64,000 nucleotides of DNA, from positions 1 to 64,000 of the forward strand of contig NZ_BFAG01000007.1 of assembly GCF_002897375.1 (NCBI RefSeq), written 5' to 3'. Shown one piece after another: positions 53,547 to 61,885 of the stretch (its first letter is position 1; each line of letters opens with the position of its first letter). The stretch is from Deinococcus aerius. GTDB taxonomy: Bacteria; Deinococcota; Deinococci; Deinococcales; Deinococcaceae. The translations under genes were made by a program, and so were the position numbers. The notes under the pieces are model-generated. The model was not told the origin of the DNA and did not search any database. It was given only the letters and a program-made list of their open reading frames with translations.

Positions 53547-54896
53547 TCACGGCTCGACGGTCACCGTGGCCGTCATGAAGGGGTGCTGGACACAGACCAC
53601 CGTGTACGTCCCCGCCTGGTCGAAGGTGACGGCGAAGCGCCCGCCCCTCCGCAGCGGCGGCGAGGTCTTCACCCCCTTCACTTCGATGGCATGGGCGGCC
53701 ATGTCGTCGTTGACCCACACGACCTTGGTGCCGCGCTTCACATGCAGGGGTGCCGGGGCGTACCGGAAGCCGCTGATGTGGACCTCCACGGTTCCACTCT
53801 GAACCGGGGCGCTCTGGGCGGAGGATGTGTGGTCGTGCATGGACGGTGTAACAACAGGCGTGCCGTCCGCCGCCAGCTCGGGCCCACCCACCACCATGAG
53901 GTGAATGCCGCCCGGGTCCACCCCGTCGTTCGTGCCGTGGGGGGGAATGTGGTCATGGAGGGGAAAGGTGCCGTCCCGCCCCTTCACGAGCAGGTCGTAC
54001 CGCTCGCCGGGCGCGATCAGGACCGTGTCCGCCCGGTAGGGGAGAGGCAGGTCCTGCCCGTCCTTGGCGACCACCAGGAAGGTCATGCCGTGCAGGTGCA
54101 TGCTGTGGACCTCCTGCCCGACGTTGAGCAGGCGGATCAGGTGCACCTCCCCCTGCGGAACCTGGAGGTCGGGAATCAGGGGGTAGGCCCTGCCGTTGAC
54201 GAGGTAATAGTTAGGCGTGGCCCGGTGCGGCAGCACGTCCGGGTCCTGGTGGCTGTCCCACTCGTCCAGCATGAGCACGTGGTCTTTCACCCACACCGGC
54301 CCCCCGCGGGGCTCGACGATGAGGGGGCCGTACATCCCCATATCGAGGTGCAGGTTGGTCTCCACGTGGCAGTGGTACATGTGGGTGCCCGCCCCCTGCG
54401 CCACGAAGGCATAGGTGAAGCTCTGCCCCGGCAGCACGGCCTGCGAGGTGTGGGGCACGCCGTCCATGCCCTGCGCCAGCGAGGTGATGCCGTGCAGGTG
54501 AAGGGTGTGGGCGCGGTTCGTGGTGTTCCTGAGCGTGATCCTCACGAGGTCCCCGGTGCCGACCCGCAACTCCGGCCCGGGAACGCTGGCGGGCTGGCCC
54601 GGGAAGCCGAAGGCCCACTGCTTCACCCGCACGCCGGGGGCGATCTCGGCCTCGATCTCGTGGACCTCCAGGGTGAACTCGCGCACCTGGCCCGTGAAGT
54701 TCTTCAGGGGCACCGTGCCGTTCGGCGCCGTCACGAAGTCCCGGATCACCGCGTCGTGGGTGGCCGAAGGGCTGGGACTGGAGGCTGTGTGATCGTGCGG
54801 GAGGTCCTGCGCCCGGCCGGGGCCGCTCAGCAACAGGAGGACGCCCAGGACCCAGGGGACCAAAAGGGGGCGAACGCGTGGGGGCAAAGGCAGCAT
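53547..54896 (-). CDS. secreted multicopper oxidase with C-terminal cupredoxin domain
   Basis: 449 residues with signal peptide (VLGVLLLLSGPGRA). Copper motifs: HTLHLHG near 133, HMYHCHVETN near 172, HSMHLHG near 265, then a plastocyanin-like C-terminal domain with AHAIEV and CVQHPFM (type 1 site: His, Cys, His, Met). Two cupredoxin domains plus one resembles two-domain oxidases and nitrite reductase-like proteins with an extra electron-transfer domain. Likely substrate Cu(I), Mn(II) or phenolics; not certain. Cotranscribed with the copper-protein gene 54952 (55 bases apart). Confidence 0.92.
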   Translation of the reverse strand: MLPLPPRVRPLLVPWVLGVLLLLSGPGRAQDLPHDHTASSPSPSATHDAVIRDFVTAPNGTVPLKNFTGQVREFTLEVHEIEAEIAPGVRVKQWAFGFPGQPASVPGPELRVGTGDLVRITLRNTTNRAHTLHLHGITSLAQGMDGVPHTSQAVLPGQSFTYAFVAQGAGTHMYHCHVETNLHLDMGMYGPLIVEPRGGPVWVKDHVLMLDEWDSHQDPDVLPHRATPNYYLVNGRAYPLIPDLQVPQGEVHLIRLLNVGQEVHSMHLHGMTFLVVAKDGQDLPLPYRADTVLIAPGERYDLLVKGRDGTFPLHDHIPPHGTNDGVDPGGIHLMVVGGPELAADGTPVVTPSMHDHTSSAQSAPVQSGTVEVHISGFRYAPAPLHVKRGTKVVWVNDDMAAHAIEVKGVKTSPPLRRGGRFAVTFDQAGTYTVVCVQHPFMTATVTVEP

Positions 54897-54951
54897 GTCG
54901 GCTCCAAACCATCGGGCGGGGCTGGAACACGGCCCCGCCCGCGGGGGGCAT

Positions 54952-55806
54952 TTACTGGACGCTCAGGCCCGTCATCATGCCGAGCATGAAGTGGGGCATG
55001 TGCTCCTTCGCGCTGGGCAGGAAGCAGGCCACGACGTACTCGCCGGGCGCGAGGTCGAAGGAGACGAACGCGCTGCGGCCCCCCGAGATCGTCTCCAGCC
55101 CGCCCGCGTCCTCGAAGGGGGGCTCGCCCGCCTGGGAGGGATCGGGCGCCTGGAAGAAGGCTTCCACGTCCTTCATGGTCTTGCCGTCCTTGATCCGCAT
55201 CAGCATGAGGTGGTGCGTCTCCTGGCCCGCGTTGGAGACCTGCCAGACCTGCTTTCCGGCCTTTACGGTGGCGGGGAGCACGACCTTGTAGTCCTGCAGG
55301 GTGGCCTTCACGTCCGCCCGGGGCGCCGTCGCGCCGCTCGCCGTGCCCGTGACATTGAAGGAGCGGTACTGCCCCAGGTCGTACAGGGGCTTGCCGTCCT
55401 CGCTCGCGCCGAAGCCGAACACCACGTAGCGGCCGGGCGTGAGGGTGGTGCCGAACTCGAAGGTGCCGCCCGGCATCACGCCGCCGCTGCCGCCCGCGAA
55501 CTCCGCGATCTTCTCGATGGCGCCCATGTCCTCGCCCTGCGACGCCATCAGCTTGCCCAGGGCCGCCTTCACGTCGGCGTCGCTCACATTCCCCTTGAGC
55601 CGCGCCAGGACGGGCGTGAAGGGCTGCCCGGTCGTGTTGCTGAAGGCGAAGGCGGTGTATCCCGGCGCCACGCTGGCGGGCCCGGCGAGCGTGAAGGCCG
55701 TGTCCTTTCCGGCCAGGGTGAAGGTGGCGGCGTGGTCGTGCCCCTGGTGGGCCAGGGCGGCGGCGGTGAGGGCCAGGGCCAGGGTGCATAGCAGCTTCTT
55801 GGTCAT
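54952..55806 (-). CDS. secreted cupredoxin-like protein
   Basis: 284 residues, signal peptide (LCTLALALTAAALA) followed by HQGHDHA, a possible metal-binding start. The C-terminal domain (VWQVSNAGQETHHLMLM, GEYVVACFLP, then HMPHFMLGMM) has the His, Cys, His and Met spacing of a type 1 copper site. First gene of the operon with the multicopper oxidase; may pass electrons or copper to it. Confidence 0.85.
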   Translation of the reverse strand: MTKKLLCTLALALTAAALAHQGHDHAATFTLAGKDTAFTLAGPASVAPGYTAFAFSNTTGQPFTPVLARLKGNVSDADVKAALGKLMASQGEDMGAIEKIAEFAGGSGGVMPGGTFEFGTTLTPGRYVVFGFGASEDGKPLYDLGQYRSFNVTGTASGATAPRADVKATLQDYKVVLPATVKAGKQVWQVSNAGQETHHLMLMRIKDGKTMKDVEAFFQAPDPSQAGEPPFEDAGGLETISGGRSAFVSFDLAPGEYVVACFLPSAKEHMPHFMLGMMTGLSVQ

Positions 55807-55848
55807 GTCGGTCTCCTTTGGCCGCGCCGCTGGGCGCGAACTGGGCAG

Positions 55849-55880
55849 ACCGTACCGGGGGCAGGATGGCTGGAGGATGA
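55849..55880 (-). promoter_or_regulatory. SARP-type direct-repeat promoter
   Basis: Minus strand TCATCCTCCAGCCATCC (55864-55880), 9 nt, TACGGT (55849-55854); ATG 42 nt downstream. Confidence 0.7.
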
Positions 55881-56328
55881 CATGCCCGATGTGCCCCGCG
55901 GGGGCCGGACGTGTCGTGCCGCCGCCCCCTCCCGTGGGCTGTGGGCCACGAAGGAGCGGGTAGGCCCGAACGTCACCCAGCCGGGCGTTCGAACGGCGGA
56001 TCGTCAGTCGGATCAGGGACGGGCAGTGGCCGTCGGGAAACGCCGCCGGGAGCCCGGGATGCGCGAGCGACAGGGGGTAACCGCTCGCGGTTCAGGGGCC
56101 GGGAGGCAGAGGACGCGGAGCGGCGGTGACCACGAAGACCCCGCGGGTGGGGGCGCCCCCGGGGCAGGTTGCCCCCCACAACTGCCGGGTGGAGAAGGGG
56201 CCGGGCAGCGGGATCGGGCAGGCGCGGCGCCTTCGGGTCTGCCACGCACGGACGGGGGCCAGGGAAGGGCGGGAAAGCCCGGCGCGCGTGGCGGGGAACT
56301 CCGCTGACCTTCCGGGCCTTTTCTTGAC

Positions 56329-56365
56329 TTTGACCATGGGTAGGGTCATCGTTTGACTATGGGTA
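56329..56365 (+). promoter_or_regulatory. tandem operator-like repeats at the PadR gene start
   Basis: TTTGACCATGGGTA (56329-56342) and TTTGACTATGGGTA (56352-56365), 23 bp apart; the second covers the PadR start codon, and TAGGGT between them could be the -10 box. Fits autorepression. Confidence 0.5.
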
Positions 56366-56682
56366 AATTCCGCATGTCCCTCACCATCCTGCGGATCCTG
56401 GAACTGATGTATGCGGACCTCGACAGGGAGCACTACGGCCTGGAACTCGGCCGGGCCGCCAACCTCAGCAACGGCGCCCTGTACCCGGCGCTCGACCGCC
56501 TGGACCGCGCGGGGTATCTCACCTCGGCCCTGGAAGAGATTGACGAGAAGGCCGAGGGCCGCCGCAAACGCCGGTACTACAAGCTGTCGGCGGCGGGCAT
56601 CCGGCTCGCCGAGCAGGAACTGCGCGGTGCCCCCCGTCTGCCTGGGCGCGGCGCGGCCCGGCTCTCCAGCGGGCGGGGGTAG
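56359..56682 (+). CDS. PadR-family transcription regulator
   Basis: 107 residues from the ATG. The winged helix is clear: MSLTILRILELMYAD, LSNGALYPALDRLDRAGYL and the RRRYYKLSAAG wing. Small PadR without C-terminal domain. Such repressors often sit beside a small gene they control; the next gene starts 6 bases after the stop. Confidence 0.9.
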   Translation: MGKFRMSLTILRILELMYADLDREHYGLELGRAANLSNGALYPALDRLDRAGYLTSALEEIDEKAEGRRKRRYYKLSAAGIRLAEQELRGAPRLPGRGAARLSSGRG

Positions 56683-56687
56683 TCCGC

Positions 56688-57275
56688 GTGAGGCCGCCGC
56701 TCTGGACCCGCCTGCTCGGGGCCGTGTGCCGCCTCCTCCCCGGCGACCGCCGCGAGCAGTACCTGCGCGACTGGGCCGCGGAGTGCGAGGTCGCCCCCCG
56801 GCCCCTGCTGCACGCGCTGACGTTCCTGCCCGCCGCCCTCCAGATGCGCGCCCCACTCCAGTCCGGGGCCGCAGAGCCGTCCATGCCCCTCACGCCGCTC
56901 AGAACTCCCGGGGGAACCGGAAGGCCCACGATCACCCTTCGCAGAAGAAGACAGTATTTCGGCTTGATTCGCCGGTTGCGGGTCCTGATCGACGGCCAGG
57001 AGGTGGAGCCGCTGGCCTTTGGGGAAAGGCGAACCTACGAGGTCACGGAGGGGGAACACCAGGTCCAGGTGAGGATGGACTGGGCGTCCAGCCGGATCTG
57101 CCGGGTGTTCTGCTCCGGGGACTTCGACGTTGAACTTGAGGTGGGCACGCACTACACCCTGAATCCGCTCGCCCTGGTGACCCGCTCGGCGGACTTCTTC
57201 TACGTTCGGGAGCGGGGGGAAGTGGGCAGGACGGGCCGTCCGGCAGGACACCCGGTGGGCGCGGGGCCGTATTGA
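56688..57275 (+). CDS. hypothetical protein coupled to PadR
   Basis: 195 residues from a GTG. An N-terminal helical part (RLLGAVCRLLPGDRREQYLRDW) like the short membrane-linked proteins that follow PadR genes, then a beta-rich part (LRVLIDGQEVEPLAFGERR) that resembles a small Ig-like or PEGA-type module. No clear membrane helix. Function unknown. Confidence 0.6.
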   Translation: MRPPLWTRLLGAVCRLLPGDRREQYLRDWAAECEVAPRPLLHALTFLPAALQMRAPLQSGAAEPSMPLTPLRTPGGTGRPTITLRRRRQYFGLIRRLRVLIDGQEVEPLAFGERRTYEVTEGEHQVQVRMDWASSRICRVFCSGDFDVELEVGTHYTLNPLALVTRSADFFYVRERGEVGRTGRPAGHPVGAGPY

Positions 57276-57330
57276 ACCGCGGGCGGGTGAAGTCGGGCGC
57301 GCCCGGGAGGGGCGGCCCCGCCCCGCGGGC

Positions 57331-59205
57331 GTGAATCCGCTGGCGGACCTCCCGCTGCGCTCGCGGGCGGACCTCCAGCGCGCGCTCCTGGCCCTCGTCG
57401 CCCCGCTGGAGCGGCACGCCAGCGCGGGTGGGGCGCGGGTGCGGGTCGGCGTCACGGGAGCGCACTACCCGGACGCCGCGGCGGAACTCGAGGGCTTCGC
57501 CCGCCCGCTGTGGGGTCTGGCGCCGCTCGCGGCGGGCGGCGGGAGCTGGCCCGGCTGGGCGCGGTGGCGGCGCGGCCTGGTGAACGGCACCGACCCCCGC
57601 CACCCCGAGTACTGGGGCGATCCGGCCCCGGGCGCGCAGCTCCTCGTGGAGATGGCCGCGCTCGCCCTGGGCCTCACCCTGGCACGGGGCGAGGTGTGGG
57701 ACCCCCTGACCCCGGGCGAGCGGGCGCGGGTGGGGGCCTGGCTCGCCCGGATCAACCGGGTGCAGTGCGGGGACAACAACTGGCTGTTTTTCCGGGTCCT
57801 CGTCAATGTCGTCCTGGAAGAAGTCGGCGCCCCCTTTGGCGCCGGGGCGCGGGACGCGGCGCTCGCGTGCCTGGACGAGTTCTACCAGGGGGACGGTTGG
57901 TACGCCGACGGCGCGGTGGAGGACGGCCGGGTGCAGCTCGACTACTACGTGCCGTTCGCGCTGCACTTCTACGGGCTGATCTACGCCGCGCTGCGCGGCG
58001 GGCGCGACCCGCAGCGGGCCGCCCTCTACCGGGAGCGGGCCGCGCTGTTCGCCCGCGACTTCCTGCACTGGTTCGCACCTGGCGGCGCGGCCGTCCCGTT
58101 CGGGCGCAGCCTGACCTACCGCTTCGCCATGGGCGCGTTCTGGGGCGCCCTCGCGTACGCGGGGGTGGAGGCGCTGCCCTGGGGCGTCCTGAGGGGGCTG
58201 TGGCTGCGGCACCTGCGCTGGTAGGCGCGGCGGCCCATCTTCGACGCCGCCGGGGTCCTCTCCATCGGTTACGCCTACCCCAACCTCAACATGGCCGAGG
58301 AGTACAACTCGCCCCAGTCCCCGTACTGGGCGCTGAAGTTCTTCCTGCCGCTCGCCCTGCCGCAGGGCCACCCCTTCTGGCAGGCGGAGGAGGAGGACCT
58401 CCCCGCCCTGGACGCCGTGCGCCCCCAGCCGCATCCGGGCGTCCTGGTGTGCCGCGACGACGCCCGGGGCCACGTGTTCATCCTCAGCGGGCGGCAGACG
58501 GCGACGTGGCCCAACCACGGGCCGGAGAAGTACGCCAAGTTCGCCTACTCCACGGCCTTCGGCTTCAGCGTGCCGGTGGGCCACGGGGACCTGTCCAAGG
58601 GGGCGTTCGATTCGGTGCTGGCCCTGGCGGACGACCCCGAGCATTTCCGCCCGCGCGAGCGCAGCCGGGACTGCCGGGTGGGGGGAGACGCCCTGTTCTC
58701 CCGCTGGCGGCCCTGGCCCGACGTGGAGGTCGAGACGTGGCTGCTCCCGGCCCTGCCCTGGCATGTCCGCGTCCACCGCGTCCGCACGGGGCGGCACCTG
58801 TGGAGCGCCGAGGGCGGCTGGGCGCTCGACCGCACCGGGGACGACGGCCAGGACCGCGCGGGCACCGGGCACGGGGTGGCCGTGGACGTGGGCGGCGCGC
58901 TGAGCCTCTTCCCGGCGGGCGCGAGCGGCATCCGCGACCTCCTGGGCGCCCGCACCGGGGAGGTCGTGCGCGCCGCGCCGAACACCAACCTGCTCCACCC
59001 GCGCACCGTCATTCCCACCCTGCGCGGGGAACTCGCGCCGGGCGAACACCTCCTCGCGTGCGCGGTACTCGGCCTACCGGGCACGGGTGCCGGGGAGGTC
59101 CGGGCCGTCTGGGAATCGCCGCCCCGAGTCTCCCTGGAGAAAGGCGCCCTGGGCCTGACCCACGGCGGGAAGGCCATCCGCCTGGCCCTGGGGGCCAGTC
59201 CCTGA
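57331..59205 (+). pseudogene. DUF2264-family protein with in-frame TAG
   Basis: The whole frame of about 624 codons fits DUF2264 from the start (NPLADLPLRSRADLQRALLA; FARPLWGLAPL; GTDPRHPEYWGDPA) to the C-terminal part (GYAYPNLNMAEEYNSPQSPY). One TAG at 58222-58224, between RW and ARRPIF, cuts it; family members usually have an aromatic residue near that point. The second half has no ribosome site, so it is a nonsense mutation, a readthrough case or a base error. DUF2264 is an alpha/alpha-barrel family linked to polysaccharide breakdown, which fits the next genes. Confidence 0.85.
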
Positions 59206-59303
59206 GGTCTTCCGCAGCCCTCCCCCGGGAGAAAGCCTCACCGGGCAGCGCCCGTTGACCCGGCGACCAGGAGCAGGCGCTGGCCCGCCATCAAGCCCTC
59301 CCC

Positions 59304-59348
59304 TTGACGGCCCACCCCGGAGGGTGTACGTTTGCCTAAACGTTTCAG
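59304..59348 (+). promoter_or_regulatory. promoter and LacI-type operator
   Basis: TTGACG (59304-59309), 17 nt, TACGTT (59327-59332), then the near-palindrome CTAAACGTTTCAG (59336-59348) over the expected start of transcription. The AAACGTTT core is typical of LacI-family sites, so the next gene is probably autoregulated. Confidence 0.65.
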
Positions 59349-59427
59349 CATAGATCAGGACGGCCTCGAGCCGTGCCGTTAAGCCACGTGTCCGCCTGAG
59401 CATGGCCCCGCATCGCCGCTAAGGAGA

Positions 59428-60456
59428 ATGGCCTTGAATTCACCCATCACCCTGACGGACGTGGCGAGGCAGGCCGGGGTCTCGGTCGCCACCGTGTCCA
59501 GCGTTCTCAACAACACGGGGCGGGTTTCGGAGGGGACCCGCCAGCGGGTGCTGGAGGTGGCCCGGGACCTGGGCTACGTCGCCAACCTGTCCGCGCGCAG
59601 CCTCAAGGGGGGCCGCACGGGGGTCCTGGGGATGGTCGTGAACGACCTGGCCTCGCCCGTCTTCGCGGAGATCGCGCGCGGGGCGAGCATGGCCGCGCGC
59701 AACGTCGGGCTGGACCTGATGCTCTACACCACGTCCGTCACGGCGCAGCGCGAGCGCGAGCGCGTGATCGGGACGGTGAGCAGCCTGTGCGACGGGGTGT
59801 TGATCGTCGTCTCGGGCGACTCGGACGACTACATCCGCGCCCTGGAGCAGCCGCGTTTTCCCGCGGTCCTCGTGAACTACCTGGGTGAGACTCCCCTGAC
59901 GACCGTGGGGGCCGACAACTACTGGGGCGCGCGGCAGGCGACGGAGCATCTCGCGCACCTCGGGCACCGCCGCATCGGCTTTATCACCGGCGCCTCGGGG
60001 TCCGGCCAGGGGCCAGAGCGCCTGCGGGGGTTTCTGGACGCGCTCGCCGCCCACGGCCTGCCCGGCGGTGAAGACCTGATCCGAACCGGCGACTTCTCGC
60101 GCCCGCGCGGGTTTGCCGCCACCTGCGAACTGCTGGCCCTTCCCGAGCGGCCCACCGCCATCTTCGCCGCGAACGACGAGTCCGCCTTCGGCGCGATGGA
60201 CGCGGCCAAGGATCACGGGCTGCGCATTCCGAACGACCTCTCCATCGTGGGGTTCGACGACGTTCCCGCCGCCGCCGTGGTCCATCCCGCCCTGACCACG
60301 GTTCGCCATCCCTTCCTGGACATCGGGGCCACCGCCGTCCGGCTGCTTCAGGAGGCGCAACAGGGGGGAGGTGCTTCCGGCCGGCGGGTGGAACTCATGA
60401 GCGAACTCGTGGTCCGCCACTCGACGGGACCAGTGGGTCAAGAACACCAGGCCTGA
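59428..60456 (+). CDS. LacI-family transcription regulator
   Basis: 342 residues. Helix-turn-helix with hinge at 8-60 ([30 protein letters not shown]) and a sugar-binding domain after it ([30 protein letters not shown]). AAGGAGA before the ATG. Probably senses a sugar released by the lyase-like proteins that follow. Confidence 0.95.
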   Translation: MALNSPITLTDVARQAGVSVATVSSVLNNTGRVSEGTRQRVLEVARDLGYVANLSARSLKGGRTGVLGMVVNDLASPVFAEIARGASMAARNVGLDLMLYTTSVTAQRERERVIGTVSSLCDGVLIVVSGDSDDYIRALEQPRFPAVLVNYLGETPLTTVGADNYWGARQATEHLAHLGHRRIGFITGASGSGQGPERLRGFLDALAAHGLPGGEDLIRTGDFSRPRGFAATCELLALPERPTAIFAANDESAFGAMDAAKDHGLRIPNDLSIVGFDDVPAAAVVHPALTTVRHPFLDIGATAVRLLQEAQQGGGASGRRVELMSELVVRHSTGPVGQEHQA

Positions 60457-60534
60457 TTCCAGACGCTCCCCCCGCCCCGGTGGACCACAAGTCGAGTGGC
60501 CCGCCCCGGACTCGTGTTGCCTCCTGGAGGACCC

Positions 60535-61779
60535 ATGCGGCCACTTACCCTGCTCGCCCTCGGTCTCACCGCTTCCCTGCTCGCCGCCTGTGGGCGGGCG
60601 CCGGACCTGGCCGGGTCCGGGACCACCGGGACCCTCGCTCCCCAGGCGACCTCGGGCATCACCTCGTTTCGGCATCCCGGCATCGCCCTGAGCCGCGCCA
60701 ACCTCGACCGCATTCGGCTCGCGGTGCAGAACCGGACGGAGCCGACCTCCAGCGGTTGGGTGAGGCTCACGTCATCGCCCTTCGCGTCCCCGGCGCACGT
60801 GGCGCGGCCCAAAAGCCAGATCACGACGCGGAAGGGAGGGCCATACGCGGACCCGTCGGGTCCCTATGGCAGCGGCGATCTGGAGATGCGCGAGGACTCC
60901 TTCGCGGCCTTTGCCAACGCGCTGGAGTGGTATGTCACCGGGCAGGAGCAGCACGCCAAGGCGGCCATCCGCATCATGAACGCCTACAGCGAAGTGTCCC
61001 CGACCATCGACGGTTCCAACGCCGAACTGCTCGCCGCCCACACCGCCGTGCAGTGGGCGAACGCCGCCGAGATCATCAAGCATACGTACAAGCCCACCTC
61101 GTCCCCGGGGTGGACCAGCGCCGCCCATCAGAGCTTCGCGCGAATGCTGAGGGACAAGTTCTACGGTGTCATCCAGAACTTCCTGCCCGACACCTACGCG
61201 GGCAACTGGGACGCGGCGGTCATCAACGCGATGATGGCGATGGGCGTGTTCCTGGACGACATCCCCATGTTCAACCGGGGCTGGGACCGCTACATGGGAA
61301 CCCAGGGCAGTGGTGCCCTGCAAAACTACATCGCTCCCGTGACGTACGAGGTGGCCGAGACCTGCCGCGACCAGGAACACGCCCAGATGGGGCTGGGCTA
61401 CCTCGCGGGCGCGGCGGAGATCGCCTACAACCAGGGCAGCGACGCCCTGTACAGCGCCCACGAGTACCGCTTGCTGCGCGGCTACGAGTTCGAGGCGAAC
61501 TACATCCTCAGCCGGGGGCAGTCCGCCACGTTGCGGCGGTGCCCCGCCAGCAAGACCCAGCCTCTCCCCGACGACATAGCCAAAGTGCGGGGAGACGGCA
61601 TCCAGCGCTACCCGGTGTGGGAGATCATGCACAACCACTACCACGACCGCAGGCAGTTCAACACCACCTACAGCCGCCAGATCGTCCTCGATGTCCGTGC
61701 CCGGTTGGGCGGCGAGGGGTACAACCACACGCTGCTGGGCTTCGGGACCGCCCTGTACGCCCGCCCCACCACCCCCTGA
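60535..61779 (+). CDS. alginate-lyase-like lipoprotein
   Basis: 414 residues. Lipobox LLAAC near 19. The alpha/alpha-barrel lyase pattern is visible: NALEWYVTGQEQHAKAAIRI, LLAAHTAVQWANAAEIIKH, then GNWDAAVINAMMAMGVFLDD, ETCRDQEHAQMGLGYL with the His-rich catalytic face. Related to the alginate lyase/heparinase superfamily; the substrate could be a uronic-acid polymer. GGAGG before the ATG; same transcript direction as LacI. Confidence 0.85.
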   Translation: MRPLTLLALGLTASLLAACGRAPDLAGSGTTGTLAPQATSGITSFRHPGIALSRANLDRIRLAVQNRTEPTSSGWVRLTSSPFASPAHVARPKSQITTRKGGPYADPSGPYGSGDLEMREDSFAAFANALEWYVTGQEQHAKAAIRIMNAYSEVSPTIDGSNAELLAAHTAVQWANAAEIIKHTYKPTSSPGWTSAAHQSFARMLRDKFYGVIQNFLPDTYAGNWDAAVINAMMAMGVFLDDIPMFNRGWDRYMGTQGSGALQNYIAPVTYEVAETCRDQEHAQMGLGYLAGAAEIAYNQGSDALYSAHEYRLLRGYEFEANYILSRGQSATLRRCPASKTQPLPDDIAKVRGDGIQRYPVWEIMHNHYHDRRQFNTTYSRQIVLDVRARLGGEGYNHTLLGFGTALYARPTTP

Positions 61780-61885
61780 GCCGCGATGACGACCGGCCCC
61801 GACCCACCGCCCGGCACAGGGGTTGACCCCGCGTGACCGTTCCCCCCCGCCGCACAGCTCCCGCTCTCCCACCCGGAGGAAGTTG

